The notes under the pieces were generated by a model. The model did not search any database and had not been told where the DNA came from. It worked only from the letters and a program-made list of their open reading frames with translations. The position numbers were made by a program, and so were the translations under genes. From the NCBI GenBank assembly GCA_963719855.1, contig CAVRDK010000003.1, positions 155,155 through 219,154 of the forward strand: a stretch of 64,000 bases of DNA, given 5' to 3'. This document shows, piece by piece, positions 8,760 to 17,222 of the stretch. Each line of letters opens with the position of its first letter. Position 1 is the stretch's first letter. Origin of the DNA: CAIQPV01 sp963719855 (GTDB taxonomy: Bacteria; Pseudomonadota; Gammaproteobacteria; Burkholderiales; Gallionellaceae).

Positions 8760-9935
8760 TCATTTTTCTTTCATCTGCCCAACCTTATTCAGCCAAGGTT
8801 GCGCATCTCTTTTCAGCCATTCTTGCGAAAACTTATCATTCTTGACATGGGCATTAAGGAAAGCTGTTGTTATCTGCGCGATGGAAACTTCCATAATGGC
8901 ACGCTGAGTCGGTGAACTCCCTGCTTCACGCTGGGAAGACGATCCAGAATCGCCACCATTGGATGATCTTTTGCCGCGATGCCTGCCACCACCACTCTGC
9001 CCCCCGCTAGAATTGCCGGATTCAGTTTTCTGACCGTTGCTATCTCCTTCACTCGAATCCGACTTGGCTGTATCTTCATTGCCAATGACGGCATGGGATG
9101 CCCCGGCTAATATCAATAAATACTTGTTTCCGGGTGGCATATATTGAAATGGCGCCTGATGAAGTGATGGGGGAACGCCTCCATGAATATCTCCATCAGC
9201 ATCGCTGGTAATGGATAACACCGGCAAATTAACATCGCGATAACGCACATCAAGTGACGAGCCGGAAAAGTCAGCATAGGGACTCAATGCAATTATCGCA
9301 TCCACATGAACTGGCAAGCTGGCATTTGAAACGCCTGGATAATCTTCTCCGGCGATAATCATCGCCGAACTGGATCCGACATCAAATCCGACAATTGCAA
9401 TGTGAGACATATCCATGCGTTGCAACGCTGCATCGCCTGATGCGGCACGTTGTTTCAGGTATCCAATTACCTTCGTCAATATATCAAGGCGTTGTGTTAT
9501 GGCTTCTGAAGAATATCGTTCATGCCTAATATATGCGAAATCGGCGTTACGTGCAGCCTTTGATGACCAAACGTTTTCATCATCTTTCAGCGACTGGAAA
9601 GAAAAGACGACATATCCTGATCTTGCCCATGCGTTACGCATATCTGCTCCTGCATCACTGGATTCCCCAAGACCGGGCAGATAAATGACTAATGGGTATT
9701 TCCCTTCTCGATTAGGTTGAACAATGGTGATCTGGCAGCATTCATTCCCAATGGTTGGTGATAACGTGCTGATTGAAGTCGCATAGTCAATTCCTGAATC
9801 ATATCCGCGAGTAACAAACTGCTGAATCTTCGCTTGATCAAGCTTTTGTTGTTTTGCGGAAGTTGAACATCCCCCCAATAGAATAGTGAAAAGGAATACT
9901 CCAAAAATGGGATACAATTTAAAATAAGTAAGCAT
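8760..9935 (-). CDS. Alpha/beta-hydrolase lipoprotein with Asp in the nucleophile elbow
   Basis: A 391-residue lipoprotein. The lipobox is LLGGCS after a hydrophobic segment. The fold resembles dienelactone hydrolase/chlorophyllase-like enzymes (LVIYLPGLGES oxyanion loop, SDADGD acid region, GASHAVIG with the catalytic His). The nucleophile elbow, normally G-x-S/C-x-G, reads GFDVG, with Asp at about residue 185. After the His comes a low-complexity Ser/Gly/Asn/Arg stretch of about 50 residues (8915-9065), then a C-terminal helix. The start at 9935 is chosen because the upstream start would be TTG. The 5' end lies just beyond the sulfotransferase stop, so the two are co-transcribed. Confidence 0.75.
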   Translation of the reverse strand: MLTYFKLYPIFGVFLFTILLGGCSTSAKQQKLDQAKIQQFVTRGYDSGIDYATSISTLSPTIGNECCQITIVQPNREGKYPLVIYLPGLGESSDAGADMRNAWARSGYVVFSFQSLKDDENVWSSKAARNADFAYIRHERYSSEAITQRLDILTKVIGYLKQRAASGDAALQRMDMSHIAIVGFDVGSSSAMIIAGEDYPGVSNASLPVHVDAIIALSPYADFSGSSLDVRYRDVNLPVLSITSDADGDIHGGVPPSLHQAPFQYMPPGNKYLLILAGASHAVIGNEDTAKSDSSEGDSNGQKTESGNSSGGQSGGGRHRGKRSSNGGDSGSSSQREAGSSPTQRAIMEVSIAQITTAFLNAHVKNDKFSQEWLKRDAQPWLNKVGQMKEK

Positions 9936-9952
9936 ATTAAAGTCGGGGGTGT

Positions 9953-12058
9953 TCAATTTGGGTAACCTAATTCTCTATTCTCATATGCGGCACAGGCTTG
10001 AATTATTTTAAGTAGAGGACTCAGGTGCTTTTCGAAATGCCTCCAGCGAGCCACGGAATTCGAATAGATTGGTTGGCGTACTTGGGTAACGCTAGCCGTA
10101 CGGATGGCACGTTTGTTTTCATGAAAATTTAGGCAGGCCAGATCCCAGGGCAGTCCGAGATAATCCAGCATACGCCTCGCCTCACTTTCAGGATCGGCGA
10201 CGACATCTTCGTAGCGCACATCAAGTATCCGTCCAGGTGGCAAAACGTCGCGCCAATGCTTCATCAGCTTTTTGTAGCGAATATAGTGCCTCCCCATCGT
10301 TTCAAGATCATAGCTATATTCATTTTTAAATGTGAATTGTACGGCGTAGGAGGAGAAACACGTGTCCATCGGATCACGTATGGAATGAATAATCTTCGCG
10401 TTTGGCAGCATCAGGTGGATTAAACCTAAGTATTGGTAGTTACCGAGCAACTTGTCGGTAATATAGCGTGCATCTGGCGCAAGTTTCCAAACTTGATCAA
10501 GATATTCCTGTCCAAGTTCGCGCAATACCAACATGGGGGCTTTTTCATTTGTTGAATTGCGGAAGAGCTTCTCAGAATTTTTAGCAATTTCCTCATATGT
10601 TGCAAGTTCACCCGCTCCATAAATGCTTGGATGGCTGGCAAGAATTTGTTCTATGAGCGTGGAACCGGAACGCAGCATCCCGACGATAAATATTGGCACC
10701 CGTTCATCGTGAGCTGGAGGTAATTTGCCAGTAAGGAAGGCACATTTCTCAAACAGATCGGCTGTAAAAATATTGCATGAACTTTCAAAAAATTGCTCGG
10801 CTCCAGCTTCATCAAAAGGGTGTTCCTGATAGTGGAGGCGATTTCCTTCTTCGTAAGCACTAAACGATCTATCGTATTGCCCGATGGATTCCATAGCCTT
10901 GCCCATGGCAAAATTTAGTGAAATTCGTTCTGTCAGTGGCAGTGAGTTGCGCCTTGAGTAAACTGCTTCGAGTTGACTGAAACGAGGGTCATCTTGCTTG
11001 TAGGGAATATACAAGAGGGCTGTGGATAATGATTTGGCATCGTCAGGAGCCAACTCTATTGCCTTGTTCAAAGATTCTTCAGCCTCGTCCGCTTTGCCGA
11101 GTTCCATGAGGACACCGCCCAGGTTGCTATGCGCACCGGCAAAATCGGGTTTGATTTCCAGTGCCCGACGATAGCTCTCCACTGCACTTTCAAGTTGTCC
11201 GAGGTCTTGCTGTGCCGCGCCAAGATTGCTGTGCACCTCAGCAAAATTGGGTTTGATCTCCAGCACGCGGCGGTAACATGCTACCGCTTCTTCAAGCCGA
11301 TTAAGATTGCTTAGAGCGTTGCCCAAGTTGTTATGAACATCGGCATATTCAGGGTTGATCTCCAGCTCCCGCCGATAACTTACTACTGCGTCTTCAAGTT
11401 GGCCAAGTTTTTGCAGGGCATTGCCTAAATTGTAATGAGCCTGAGCAAACTCAGGGTTAATCTCCAGAGCTCGCCTACAACTTGCTACTGCGTCATCAAG
11501 TTGTCCCAGGCTTTGCAGAACCACGCCCAGATTGTAATGTGCATCGGCAAAATCCGGTTTGATTTCAAGCGCCAGACGATAGCTTGCCGCCGCATCCTCA
11601 AGTCGCCCAAGCTCTTGCAGGGCAACACCCAGATTGCTGTGTGCCTCGGCAGAATCAGGTTTGATCACCAGCGTCCGGCGGTAGCTTGCCACTGCGTCAT
11701 CAAGTTGCCCGAGATTTTTCAAGGTAACACCCAGGTTGTAGTGTGCCTCTGCATCCTCAGGTAAAAGCGTCGCGGCTTTTTGCAAGGATGACAGAGCATT
11801 CTTTCCTTGTAACTGAAGGGCCGCGCCCAATACTTTCCAGATAATCCCAGATTCAGGGTGTCGCTCAACCAGTAAGTAGGCTTGTTGTTCCAGTTCCGCA
11901 TATTGTCCGGCATTGAAAAGGCCGGCAAGCTGATTGAGTTTGGCGGAAGTCGGCGCTGTATTCTGAGCGGGCAAACGCACTTTAAGTTTATCATGGGAAA
12001 ATTTCTTGAATTTCTTCCCACTGCCACAAGGGCATGGGTCATTTCTTCCTGGTCTCAT
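9953..12058 (-). CDS. TPR-sulfotransferase with an N-terminal SEC-C-like motif
   Basis: A 701-residue protein in three parts. The N-terminus is a SEC-C-type zinc motif (RNDPCPCGSGKKFKKF) in which the usual second Cys pair is replaced by FSH. Seven almost identical 34-residue TPRs follow (about 95-335). The C-terminus is a PAPS-dependent sulfotransferase (about 455-690) with the 5'-phosphosulfate loop LRSGSTLIEQ and the 3'-phosphate motif SIRDPMDTCFSSY. It should transfer sulfate from PAPS to a hydroxyl or amine; TPR fusions often act on proteins or glycans. The start at 12058 has AGGA seven bases upstream; 12064 is an alternative. No signal peptide is present. Confidence 0.87.
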   Translation of the reverse strand: MRPGRNDPCPCGSGKKFKKFSHDKLKVRLPAQNTAPTSAKLNQLAGLFNAGQYAELEQQAYLLVERHPESGIIWKVLGAALQLQGKNALSSLQKAATLLPEDAEAHYNLGVTLKNLGQLDDAVASYRRTLVIKPDSAEAHSNLGVALQELGRLEDAAASYRLALEIKPDFADAHYNLGVVLQSLGQLDDAVASCRRALEINPEFAQAHYNLGNALQKLGQLEDAVVSYRRELEINPEYADVHNNLGNALSNLNRLEEAVACYRRVLEIKPNFAEVHSNLGAAQQDLGQLESAVESYRRALEIKPDFAGAHSNLGGVLMELGKADEAEESLNKAIELAPDDAKSLSTALLYIPYKQDDPRFSQLEAVYSRRNSLPLTERISLNFAMGKAMESIGQYDRSFSAYEEGNRLHYQEHPFDEAGAEQFFESSCNIFTADLFEKCAFLTGKLPPAHDERVPIFIVGMLRSGSTLIEQILASHPSIYGAGELATYEEIAKNSEKLFRNSTNEKAPMLVLRELGQEYLDQVWKLAPDARYITDKLLGNYQYLGLIHLMLPNAKIIHSIRDPMDTCFSSYAVQFTFKNEYSYDLETMGRHYIRYKKLMKHWRDVLPPGRILDVRYEDVVADPESEARRMLDYLGLPWDLACLNFHENKRAIRTASVTQVRQPIYSNSVARWRHFEKHLSPLLKIIQACAAYENRELGYPN
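11055..11765 (-). repeat. Seven near-identical 102-bp tandem repeats encoding TPR units
   Basis: Within the sulfotransferase gene, about seven consecutive 102-base units share most positions. Each encodes AH.NLG..L..LGQLE.A..SYRRALEIKP.F. Such similarity at DNA level lets units be gained or lost by recombination. Confidence 0.75.
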
Positions 12059-12296
12059 ATACACATTCCTGAATTATTTATTCTTCGTGACTTGTGCAGT
12101 TCGGCTTATAGTCCGGATGCTGCGCGGCCAAGAAACACGCGAGGGAAACTCAGAATGGCAAGAATGACTAGCCGAATGCTTCTTGCTCTTCAATGGCTCC
12201 GATAGATGCGGTTAAATCATTTTCCTGGCATCAGAACAAATCGTTGGAAAATCATGACATCTACTATGTCCTGAGTGGCTCAACGCTCCCTTACAA

Positions 12297-13151
12297 TTAT
12301 TGAGGAAAAACTTTCGATAGATCAGTGGAGCCCATACTCCATTCAATGATTCCTATATATCCGTCCGATGCAGCCACCACGATGGCTTTATTATTTACAT
12401 GTACTACCGAACCCGCAAGGCGACTGTGTGTCTCTGACCAGCCAACCGCGCGCCTGACACAAATCCAAACACCATTTATACAAGCTAAGCTTTCGAGCAA
12501 ACCCAAGGCCCGGATATGGCGCATGATGGTGTCTACGGAGTCTGAAAAATTAATCGTTCGCTCCTCTTGGCTAAGATTTGGCCAGTAGTCTCCCGCCCCT
12601 TGAGCCTTGGCTTGATTCCACAACCCCATGAAATCGTTGGCCACCCGATCAGCCAAGCGAACAGATGCCATCTGAATTTTCAAATTCAATCTTTCGTGAC
12701 ACTCGCTGTCGTCTAGTGGGAATGTCTCTGCTGCCAGAATGTCCCCCGTATCAAAATCCGGAGCGAGTTGATGACACGTTACCGCCCATGATTTTCTATT
12801 TTCCACTATGGCTCTCACTATTGGATAAGGGCCTCGTGCCTCAGGCAAGGGCGAAGGATGGAAATTTACGGCGTATTTCAGGTGTGGACGCCAATCGCCA
12901 ATGCGCCATTTGTAACCGACTACGATCAATGCATCGCAGCCGCTCTCGCTTAAATTCCGCAGGTCATCTTCGGTTATGCGTGACAGTTGCACATTGATGC
13001 GCTTGCTTTGTGCATGCTCGATGATTTTGTGGTTACTTTCGGTGCTACCCTGCATCGAAAAAGAAAAGAGTTTTACCGGCTCCCAACCTGCCTTCAGAAA
13101 TCCGTTGAATACGCTTAATGAACTATCGCACCCGGTAATAGCAAAACGCAT
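12297..13151 (-). CDS. Formyltransferase-fold protein (Fmt/ArnA/PurN-like)
   Basis: A 284-residue protein of the formyl-transferase superfamily. The catalytic triad is present: Asn and His in NFHPSPLPEARG (near residue 95) and Asp in DTGDIL (near 132). A smaller C-terminal domain (about 200-284) resembles that of methionyl-tRNA formyltransferase. It is too divergent and misplaced to be the housekeeping Fmt, and it could formylate an amino sugar or another amine using 10-formyl-tetrahydrofolate. AAAGGAACAC precedes the ATG. It is the first of the enzyme genes between the two DUF3619 tails; 232 bases separate it from the sulfotransferase gene. Confidence 0.72.
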   Translation of the reverse strand: MRFAITGCDSSLSVFNGFLKAGWEPVKLFSFSMQGSTESNHKIIEHAQSKRINVQLSRITEDDLRNLSESGCDALIVVGYKWRIGDWRPHLKYAVNFHPSPLPEARGPYPIVRAIVENRKSWAVTCHQLAPDFDTGDILAAETFPLDDSECHERLNLKIQMASVRLADRVANDFMGLWNQAKAQGAGDYWPNLSQEERTINFSDSVDTIMRHIRALGLLESLACINGVWICVRRAVGWSETHSRLAGSVVHVNNKAIVVAASDGYIGIIEWSMGSTDLSKVFPQ

Positions 13152-13183
13152 AGTGTTCCTTTGGTTTTGTGGTGGGAATAGCT

Positions 13184-13533
13184 GTCAATCCACATAAGCC
13201 TCTATTGGCAAATCGTCAGTTAAAATTGCAATATCTAAGTTCTGAGCTGTCATGTTCAGTTACATTCTGCCAGTAGCCGATACCTCCGCAGAGAAGGGCG
13301 ATGCACAACAATACGGTTGCCCAGTAATAATTGTGGCGATGAAATTTTGTGTCATGCCCTAGTCCAGCCAAAGCACTAATCCGGACAAAACTTCGGGAGG
13401 AGCTGCGCGCATCATAGCGAGCCAAGGCTTGCATGCGCGCCCCCCTCAGCCGCATCAACGTGGGCTGATCAAGTTTGGCAGACGAGCAATTAAGCTGTTG
13501 CCTGATTAAATCTACGTCTAGTCCTTCGTTCAT
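13184..13533 (-). pseudogene. DUF3619 family protein with a frameshifted C-terminus
   Basis: The 5' part encodes a typical DUF3619 membrane protein: an N-terminal helix with LDQPTLMRLRGARMQALARY, then one membrane segment (YYWATVLLCIALLCGGIGYW). The normal C-terminus LDIAILTDDLPIEAY is present but one frame away. The frame in use ends at 13216 with ELRYCNFN, while the correct frame ends at 13185. Comparison with the copy at 7138-7228 shows one extra base near 13243. DUF3619 genes usually follow an ECF sigma-factor gene and precede DUF3106; both partners are missing here. Confidence 0.72.
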
Positions 13534-14153
13534 GGAGCATCAGCTTTTTACGGCCCTTCCACAAAGTAATACGGTAGAGCTGCCCGAAAATTTCATTATC
13601 GCCACCCTCGGTAAATTATTGCCCTTAAAAAATGGCCGCCCACCAGTTGGCGGGCGACTTAAATGGATAACTCATCTTGTAGCATTAAGGTCAATGAAAG
13701 ACCTGTCTTGCTTTAGATTGGTAATCCATAGGGAGATGCGAGGAGCACTCTAATACAGCCAAGTATGCGCAGTGTGTCCGCTTTGTATTGGAAAATATTT
13801 ATTTTGATTTGCGAAGCATATGAGTGGTCGTGATTCTAAGGTCTTTACAACACCTGATAATGGATTTGCGGCATCGAAGCGAACTGGCATCACTGGGCAG
13901 ACGGCTTCAGTCAAGTAGAGGATGGCCACCAAGAGCAAGCCAGGAAATAAAGGGAATTATGCCTTCGAGCGCGTAATTAAAGCCTAGAAAAACATTGTGA
14001 TATATAAATCTTTTCAAAATATGTAGTGCTTGCTTACAAAGCCGACATATTGTGATTACGTGAACAGAATAGATTGCCAACCCTGTTCTTTCCGTCATCA
14101 GCCTATTTTAATAGCTGGATGTCGGTTATGAACGTAAATTTAGGAAATAGCTC
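13534..14153. other. 620-bp stretch without a confident gene
   Basis: Only short frames without recognisable similarity are present on either strand (for example a 62-residue frame ending at 13750 on the minus strand). A GC-rich hairpin (GCCCGCC/GGTGGGC) at about 13630-13660 followed by a T-run on the minus strand looks like a leftover terminator. The sigma-factor gene normally expected upstream of DUF3619 is not found. I read this as decayed sequence. Confidence 0.4.
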
Positions 14154-14246
14154 ATGTCATATCCAACAAAATTGATCTATGCAGATGTTCTGATTGGGCT
14201 GGCAACTTGCATTTCTGTAGTCGTCCTTGCCGAAATACTTTTTTAA
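14154..14246 (+). CDS. Possible 30-residue single-pass membrane peptide
   Basis: An ATG with AGGAA nine bases upstream opens a 30-codon frame, MSYPTKLIYADVLIGLATCI and ten more residues, mostly hydrophobic. It ends 42 bases before the Spy-like gene and could be co-transcribed with it. No family is recognised, and a frame this short can arise by chance. Confidence 0.35.
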   Translation: MSYPTKLIYADVLIGLATCISVVVLAEILF

Positions 14247-14288
14247 CCATTTCACGTACTGTGAAAATATTCAAATTTGGAGAATGAC

Positions 14289-14804
14289 ATGAACATAAAG
14301 CTGAGCAAATTGATGATGCCCATTATTGCACTTGGGGCGCTCCTGATTCCAACCTTTCAGTCGGTGGCCTTGGCCAGCCCCGACGAGCATCATGATCAAA
14401 AGCAGATAAGCGCAGAAAAAATGCACGAGCATATGAAAGCAAGGCTGGATAAGCTGGCAGCGCGCCTTGAAATTAAAGCTTCACAACAAACCGCTTGGGA
14501 AGAATACGCAAAATCAGTGGGATCGCTGGCGGACAGAAGCATAAAACGGCCAGAGCATGATGCGGATGCGGCAACCATTTCGCGTTATCGGGCAGACAGG
14601 GCAACGGAATTTGCCAAAAAACTGGCCGTGATTGCCGATGCGACCGACAAATTGCAAAAAGCGCTGACAGAGGATCAACGAAAAATCTTCAGTCAAGTAT
14701 TACGTTGCCATGGTCATCACCATAAACATCATGGATGGCACGGCACAAACCACGGGCAAGCCCGCGAAGGCCATGAGTGGAATCATGGCGCTGATGAACG
14801 ATAG
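14289..14804 (+). CDS. Spy/CpxP-like periplasmic protein with a His-rich tail
   Basis: A 171-residue exported protein. The start is the ATG at 14289 (TTGGAG upstream); a TTG at 14277 is unlikely. The signal peptide ends near ALAS. The mature part is helical, with a LTEDQRKIF motif of the LTxxQ type near residue 135 and a C-terminal tail rich in His (HGHHHKHHGWH). Spy/CpxP proteins are periplasmic chaperones or envelope-stress sensors; the tail suggests metal binding. The family call rests on the motif and helical pattern. Confidence 0.68.
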   Translation: MNIKLSKLMMPIIALGALLIPTFQSVALASPDEHHDQKQISAEKMHEHMKARLDKLAARLEIKASQQTAWEEYAKSVGSLADRSIKRPEHDADAATISRYRADRATEFAKKLAVIADATDKLQKALTEDQRKIFSQVLRCHGHHHKHHGWHGTNHGQAREGHEWNHGADER

Positions 14805-14978
14805 TGCATCCGTTGGGCGTATGCATATCTGACCAAACGGAACCTGTGTATAAGTTAAGTGGTCGTAGATGGTCAGATTGATGGCAAAATGCGGCACGTG
14901 GTTGTGGCTTCCGGAAAATATAGCAAGCACAGCCGCAGGTGCTTTGCAAAAAAAAATGAATTAAGAAGGAGTCTTATC

Positions 14979-15362
14979 ATGAAAAAATTATTGATCTTAA
15001 TTCTCGCCGTTTTATCAATCACTCCCGCTTACGCCGACCGTGGCTGGGGACGTGGTGGCGGTTGGGGGTGGGGAGGCGGCTGGATTGCTCCGGCGCTGGT
15101 AGGTGGGGTGATTGCTTATGACTTGGCTTATCCATACGCATACCCCTATCCGTACTCGTATCCTTATCCGGTATATCAACAGCCCTATCCGGTCTACGTA
15201 CAGCCTGCTCCGGTTCAGGCTCCGCCACAGTATCAGCCTCAGCCGCCTGCGCAGCTATGGTATTACTGTGCTTCGGCAAGAGGTTATTATCCTTATGTGC
15301 GCAATTGCCCGGAAGGATGGACATCAGTGCCAGCACAACCTCCCCAGACAGCGCCGCGTTAG
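14979..15362 (+). CDS. Secreted Gly/Pro/Tyr-rich protein with a WYYC...CPEGW module
   Basis: A 127-residue exported protein. AAGGAG precedes the ATG. After a signal peptide (cleavage near AYA-DR) come a Gly/Trp-rich stretch, a short hydrophobic segment and a Tyr-Pro repeat (YPYAYPYPYSYPYP). The C-terminus has LWYYCASARGYYPYV and CPEGW. The same C-terminal module closes the next gene, so the two are paralogues in that part. This type of small envelope protein is common in betaproteobacteria and has no assigned function. The two Cys in the module could pair. Confidence 0.65.
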   Translation: MKKLLILILAVLSITPAYADRGWGRGGGWGWGGGWIAPALVGGVIAYDLAYPYAYPYPYSYPYPVYQQPYPVYVQPAPVQAPPQYQPQPPAQLWYYCASARGYYPYVRNCPEGWTSVPAQPPQTAPR

Positions 15363-15495
15363 GATTGTCAGGCATAACGTGAACGAGGCAGGGTACATGT
15401 AGTATGTGTAATATGCGGTTCTGTTTTTGTTCAACAACATTTTTGAGGGAGTAACCGTGCAGTTGTATTCTAACCAACAAACAGCGGGGAAGCTG

Positions 15496-16049
15496 ATGAT
15501 AGTAAAAAAACTGGCAATCACTGCCGCAATCGCGACGCTTATGGCTTCACACGCAATTTACGCCGAGGAACATCACGAAGCCGAGCGCGACCACCACGCG
15601 GCAGAGCGGGGACACGAAGCGGTGCGAGACCATCATGTATTTGCCGTTCGTGACGTTCATCGGTTCAACCGTGCAGAGCTTAAACTTTGGCGTGGGGGAC
15701 GGTGGAATAAAACCTGTTTTTGGGTCGCTGCGGCTGGTGGTGGTTTGCCGAGGGGCAATGGTATTTTTATGACCGCCCGGTTTATCCCTATCCGCTCATG
15801 GTCTCCGAAATCAACTATCTTGAGCCTTTAGCGGTAGCGCCCGTAGTCGTGGCTCCGCAAGCTCCCGTAATGGTTGCGCCGCAAGCTCCGGTGGTCGTAG
15901 CGCCACAAACGCCCGCTCCGGCTCCAGTTCAAGCGCCTGCCCAGACCTGGTATTACTGTGAATCGGCAAAGAATTATTATCCGTACGTGCCAAGTTGTCC
16001 TGAGGGATGGAGACCTGTTCCGGCGCAACCTCCGGCAGCGCCGCGCTAG
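15496..16049 (+). pseudogene. Secreted His-rich/Pro-rich protein, frameshifted in a T5 run
   Basis: The start region gives a signal peptide (MIVKKLAITAAIATL..., cleavage near IYA-EE) and a His/Glu-rich stretch; a GTG at 15457 with a GAGGGAG site is an alternative start. At 15717-15721 the frame is lost in TTTTT. One added base would rejoin it to WGRCGWWWFAEGQWYFYD, followed by VVAPQAP repeats and the terminal TWYYCESAKNYYPYV module, ending at 16049. The module is shared with the preceding gene. Whether this is a true mutation or a base-calling error cannot be decided here. Confidence 0.72.
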
Positions 16050-16128
16050 GCATCATGTCTTGAGTGGATCGGGAGGCGTGTAACATGCAGGTCGGTTTTT
16101 TCTTAGCAATAGTTATGGAGGTGTAATC

Positions 16129-16641
16129 ATGAGATATTCAATTCTTGCGGTAGCTTTATTGGGCGCTCTTGCTGGATGTGCAAGTGTTCCCAATGGCCCC
16201 AGTGTTGCGGTGATGCCTGCACCAGGCAAATCATTCGAACAATTTAATACCGAAGATAGCGTGTGCAGGCAATTTGCACAAAACTCTATCGGAACATCGG
16301 CCAATCAGGCTGCAACAGATAGTGAAGTAAAGAGTATTGCAGTCGGTACGGCAATAGGAGCAGTTGCTGGAGTTCTTGGAGGGGGTGGGCACCAAGGCGC
16401 CGGCTCAGGTGCTGCCGTTGGAATGCTTGGAGGCGCAGCAATTGGCTCAGGTGAAGCTCAGTATAGTGGGCGTGAGGCCCAGCGCCGGTATGATATTGCT
16501 TATGAGCAATGTATGTACGCCAAAGGGAACCAGCTTCCCCAAGGTGGGTACTATCAGCCCCGAGTAATTTACTCTCAACCGCCTGCACCACCGGCACCAG
16601 CGCCAACGTACTATCCACCTCCTCCGCCTTCAGGACAATAA
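16129..16641 (+). CDS. Glycine-zipper lipoprotein
   Basis: A 170-residue lipoprotein with lipobox LAGCAS. A central glycine zipper (about 65-110: AVGTAIGAVAGVLGGGG, then GAAVGMLGGAAIGSG) is followed by a conserved RRYDIAYEQCMYAKGN segment and a Pro-rich tail. Glycine-zipper lipoproteins insert in or line the outer membrane. GGAGGTGTAATC precedes the ATG. It follows the two WYYC-module genes in the same orientation. Confidence 0.78.
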   Translation: MRYSILAVALLGALAGCASVPNGPSVAVMPAPGKSFEQFNTEDSVCRQFAQNSIGTSANQAATDSEVKSIAVGTAIGAVAGVLGGGGHQGAGSGAAVGMLGGAAIGSGEAQYSGREAQRRYDIAYEQCMYAKGNQLPQGGYYQPRVIYSQPPAPPAPAPTYYPPPPPSGQ

Positions 16642-16769
16642 TTCAGAGTAATGTTCACACCCGAGTTGAGTGGCTGTCGATAAACGGATGGAGCCAATAT
16701 TTTATACTGGTGCCATATAAAAATTGGGGCTATCGTGCAAACCAAGAGACGACATAGAGGACTCCGGTG

Positions 16770-17111
16770 ATGATCATACGATGGCAGGATTGGACGAATG
16801 TTCTGCTGGGTTGCTGGCTCGTTATTTCTCCATGGGAAATGGAATATTCACTGAATGAGGCTGCCACGGCAAATGCTTGTGGGATTGGTGGGATACTTTT
16901 CGTGTTTAACCTCATTTCCGCCTGTAGACTGTTGGATCAAGGACAGGAAATCTTCAACATCCTGTTGGGGGCATGGCTAATTCTTTCTCCTTATTCCCTC
17001 AGCTTCGCAACGGAGAGGGACCCGACGATCAATGCCACCGTAGTGGGCACCATGATTGTCGCCCTTGCAGGTTGGCAGATATACGATGCCACTAAGGCTG
17101 GTAAGGGTTGA
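16770..17111 (+). CDS. SPW-repeat membrane protein
   Basis: A 113-residue membrane protein with four hydrophobic segments arranged as two repeats, each with the SPW-type motif (WLVISPWEM and WLILSPYSL). The second copy has Tyr in place of Trp. The function of this family is unknown. The ATG at 16770 directly follows a GTG in frame; the ribosome site is weak. Confidence 0.72.
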   Translation: MIIRWQDWTNVLLGCWLVISPWEMEYSLNEAATANACGIGGILFVFNLISACRLLDQGQEIFNILLGAWLILSPYSLSFATERDPTINATVVGTMIVALAGWQIYDATKAGKG

Positions 17112-17222
17112 ATTCTCATGTGTATCCCCCACCCGATTTATGTAACCGCCTGCGCAATCTGGTCATTCGCCTCTCACTCTGCCTTTAAAACAGACAGAAA
17201 GTATAGATTCTAGAAAGAAGCC

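Noticed and set aside
11055..11765. Regular 102-base repeats that might be read as an array such as CRISPR
   Set aside because: The units are contiguous, coding and in frame for TPRs, with no spacer.
12297..13151. Housekeeping methionyl-tRNA formyltransferase
   Set aside because: It is shorter, divergent outside the catalytic motifs and not near def or rsmB.
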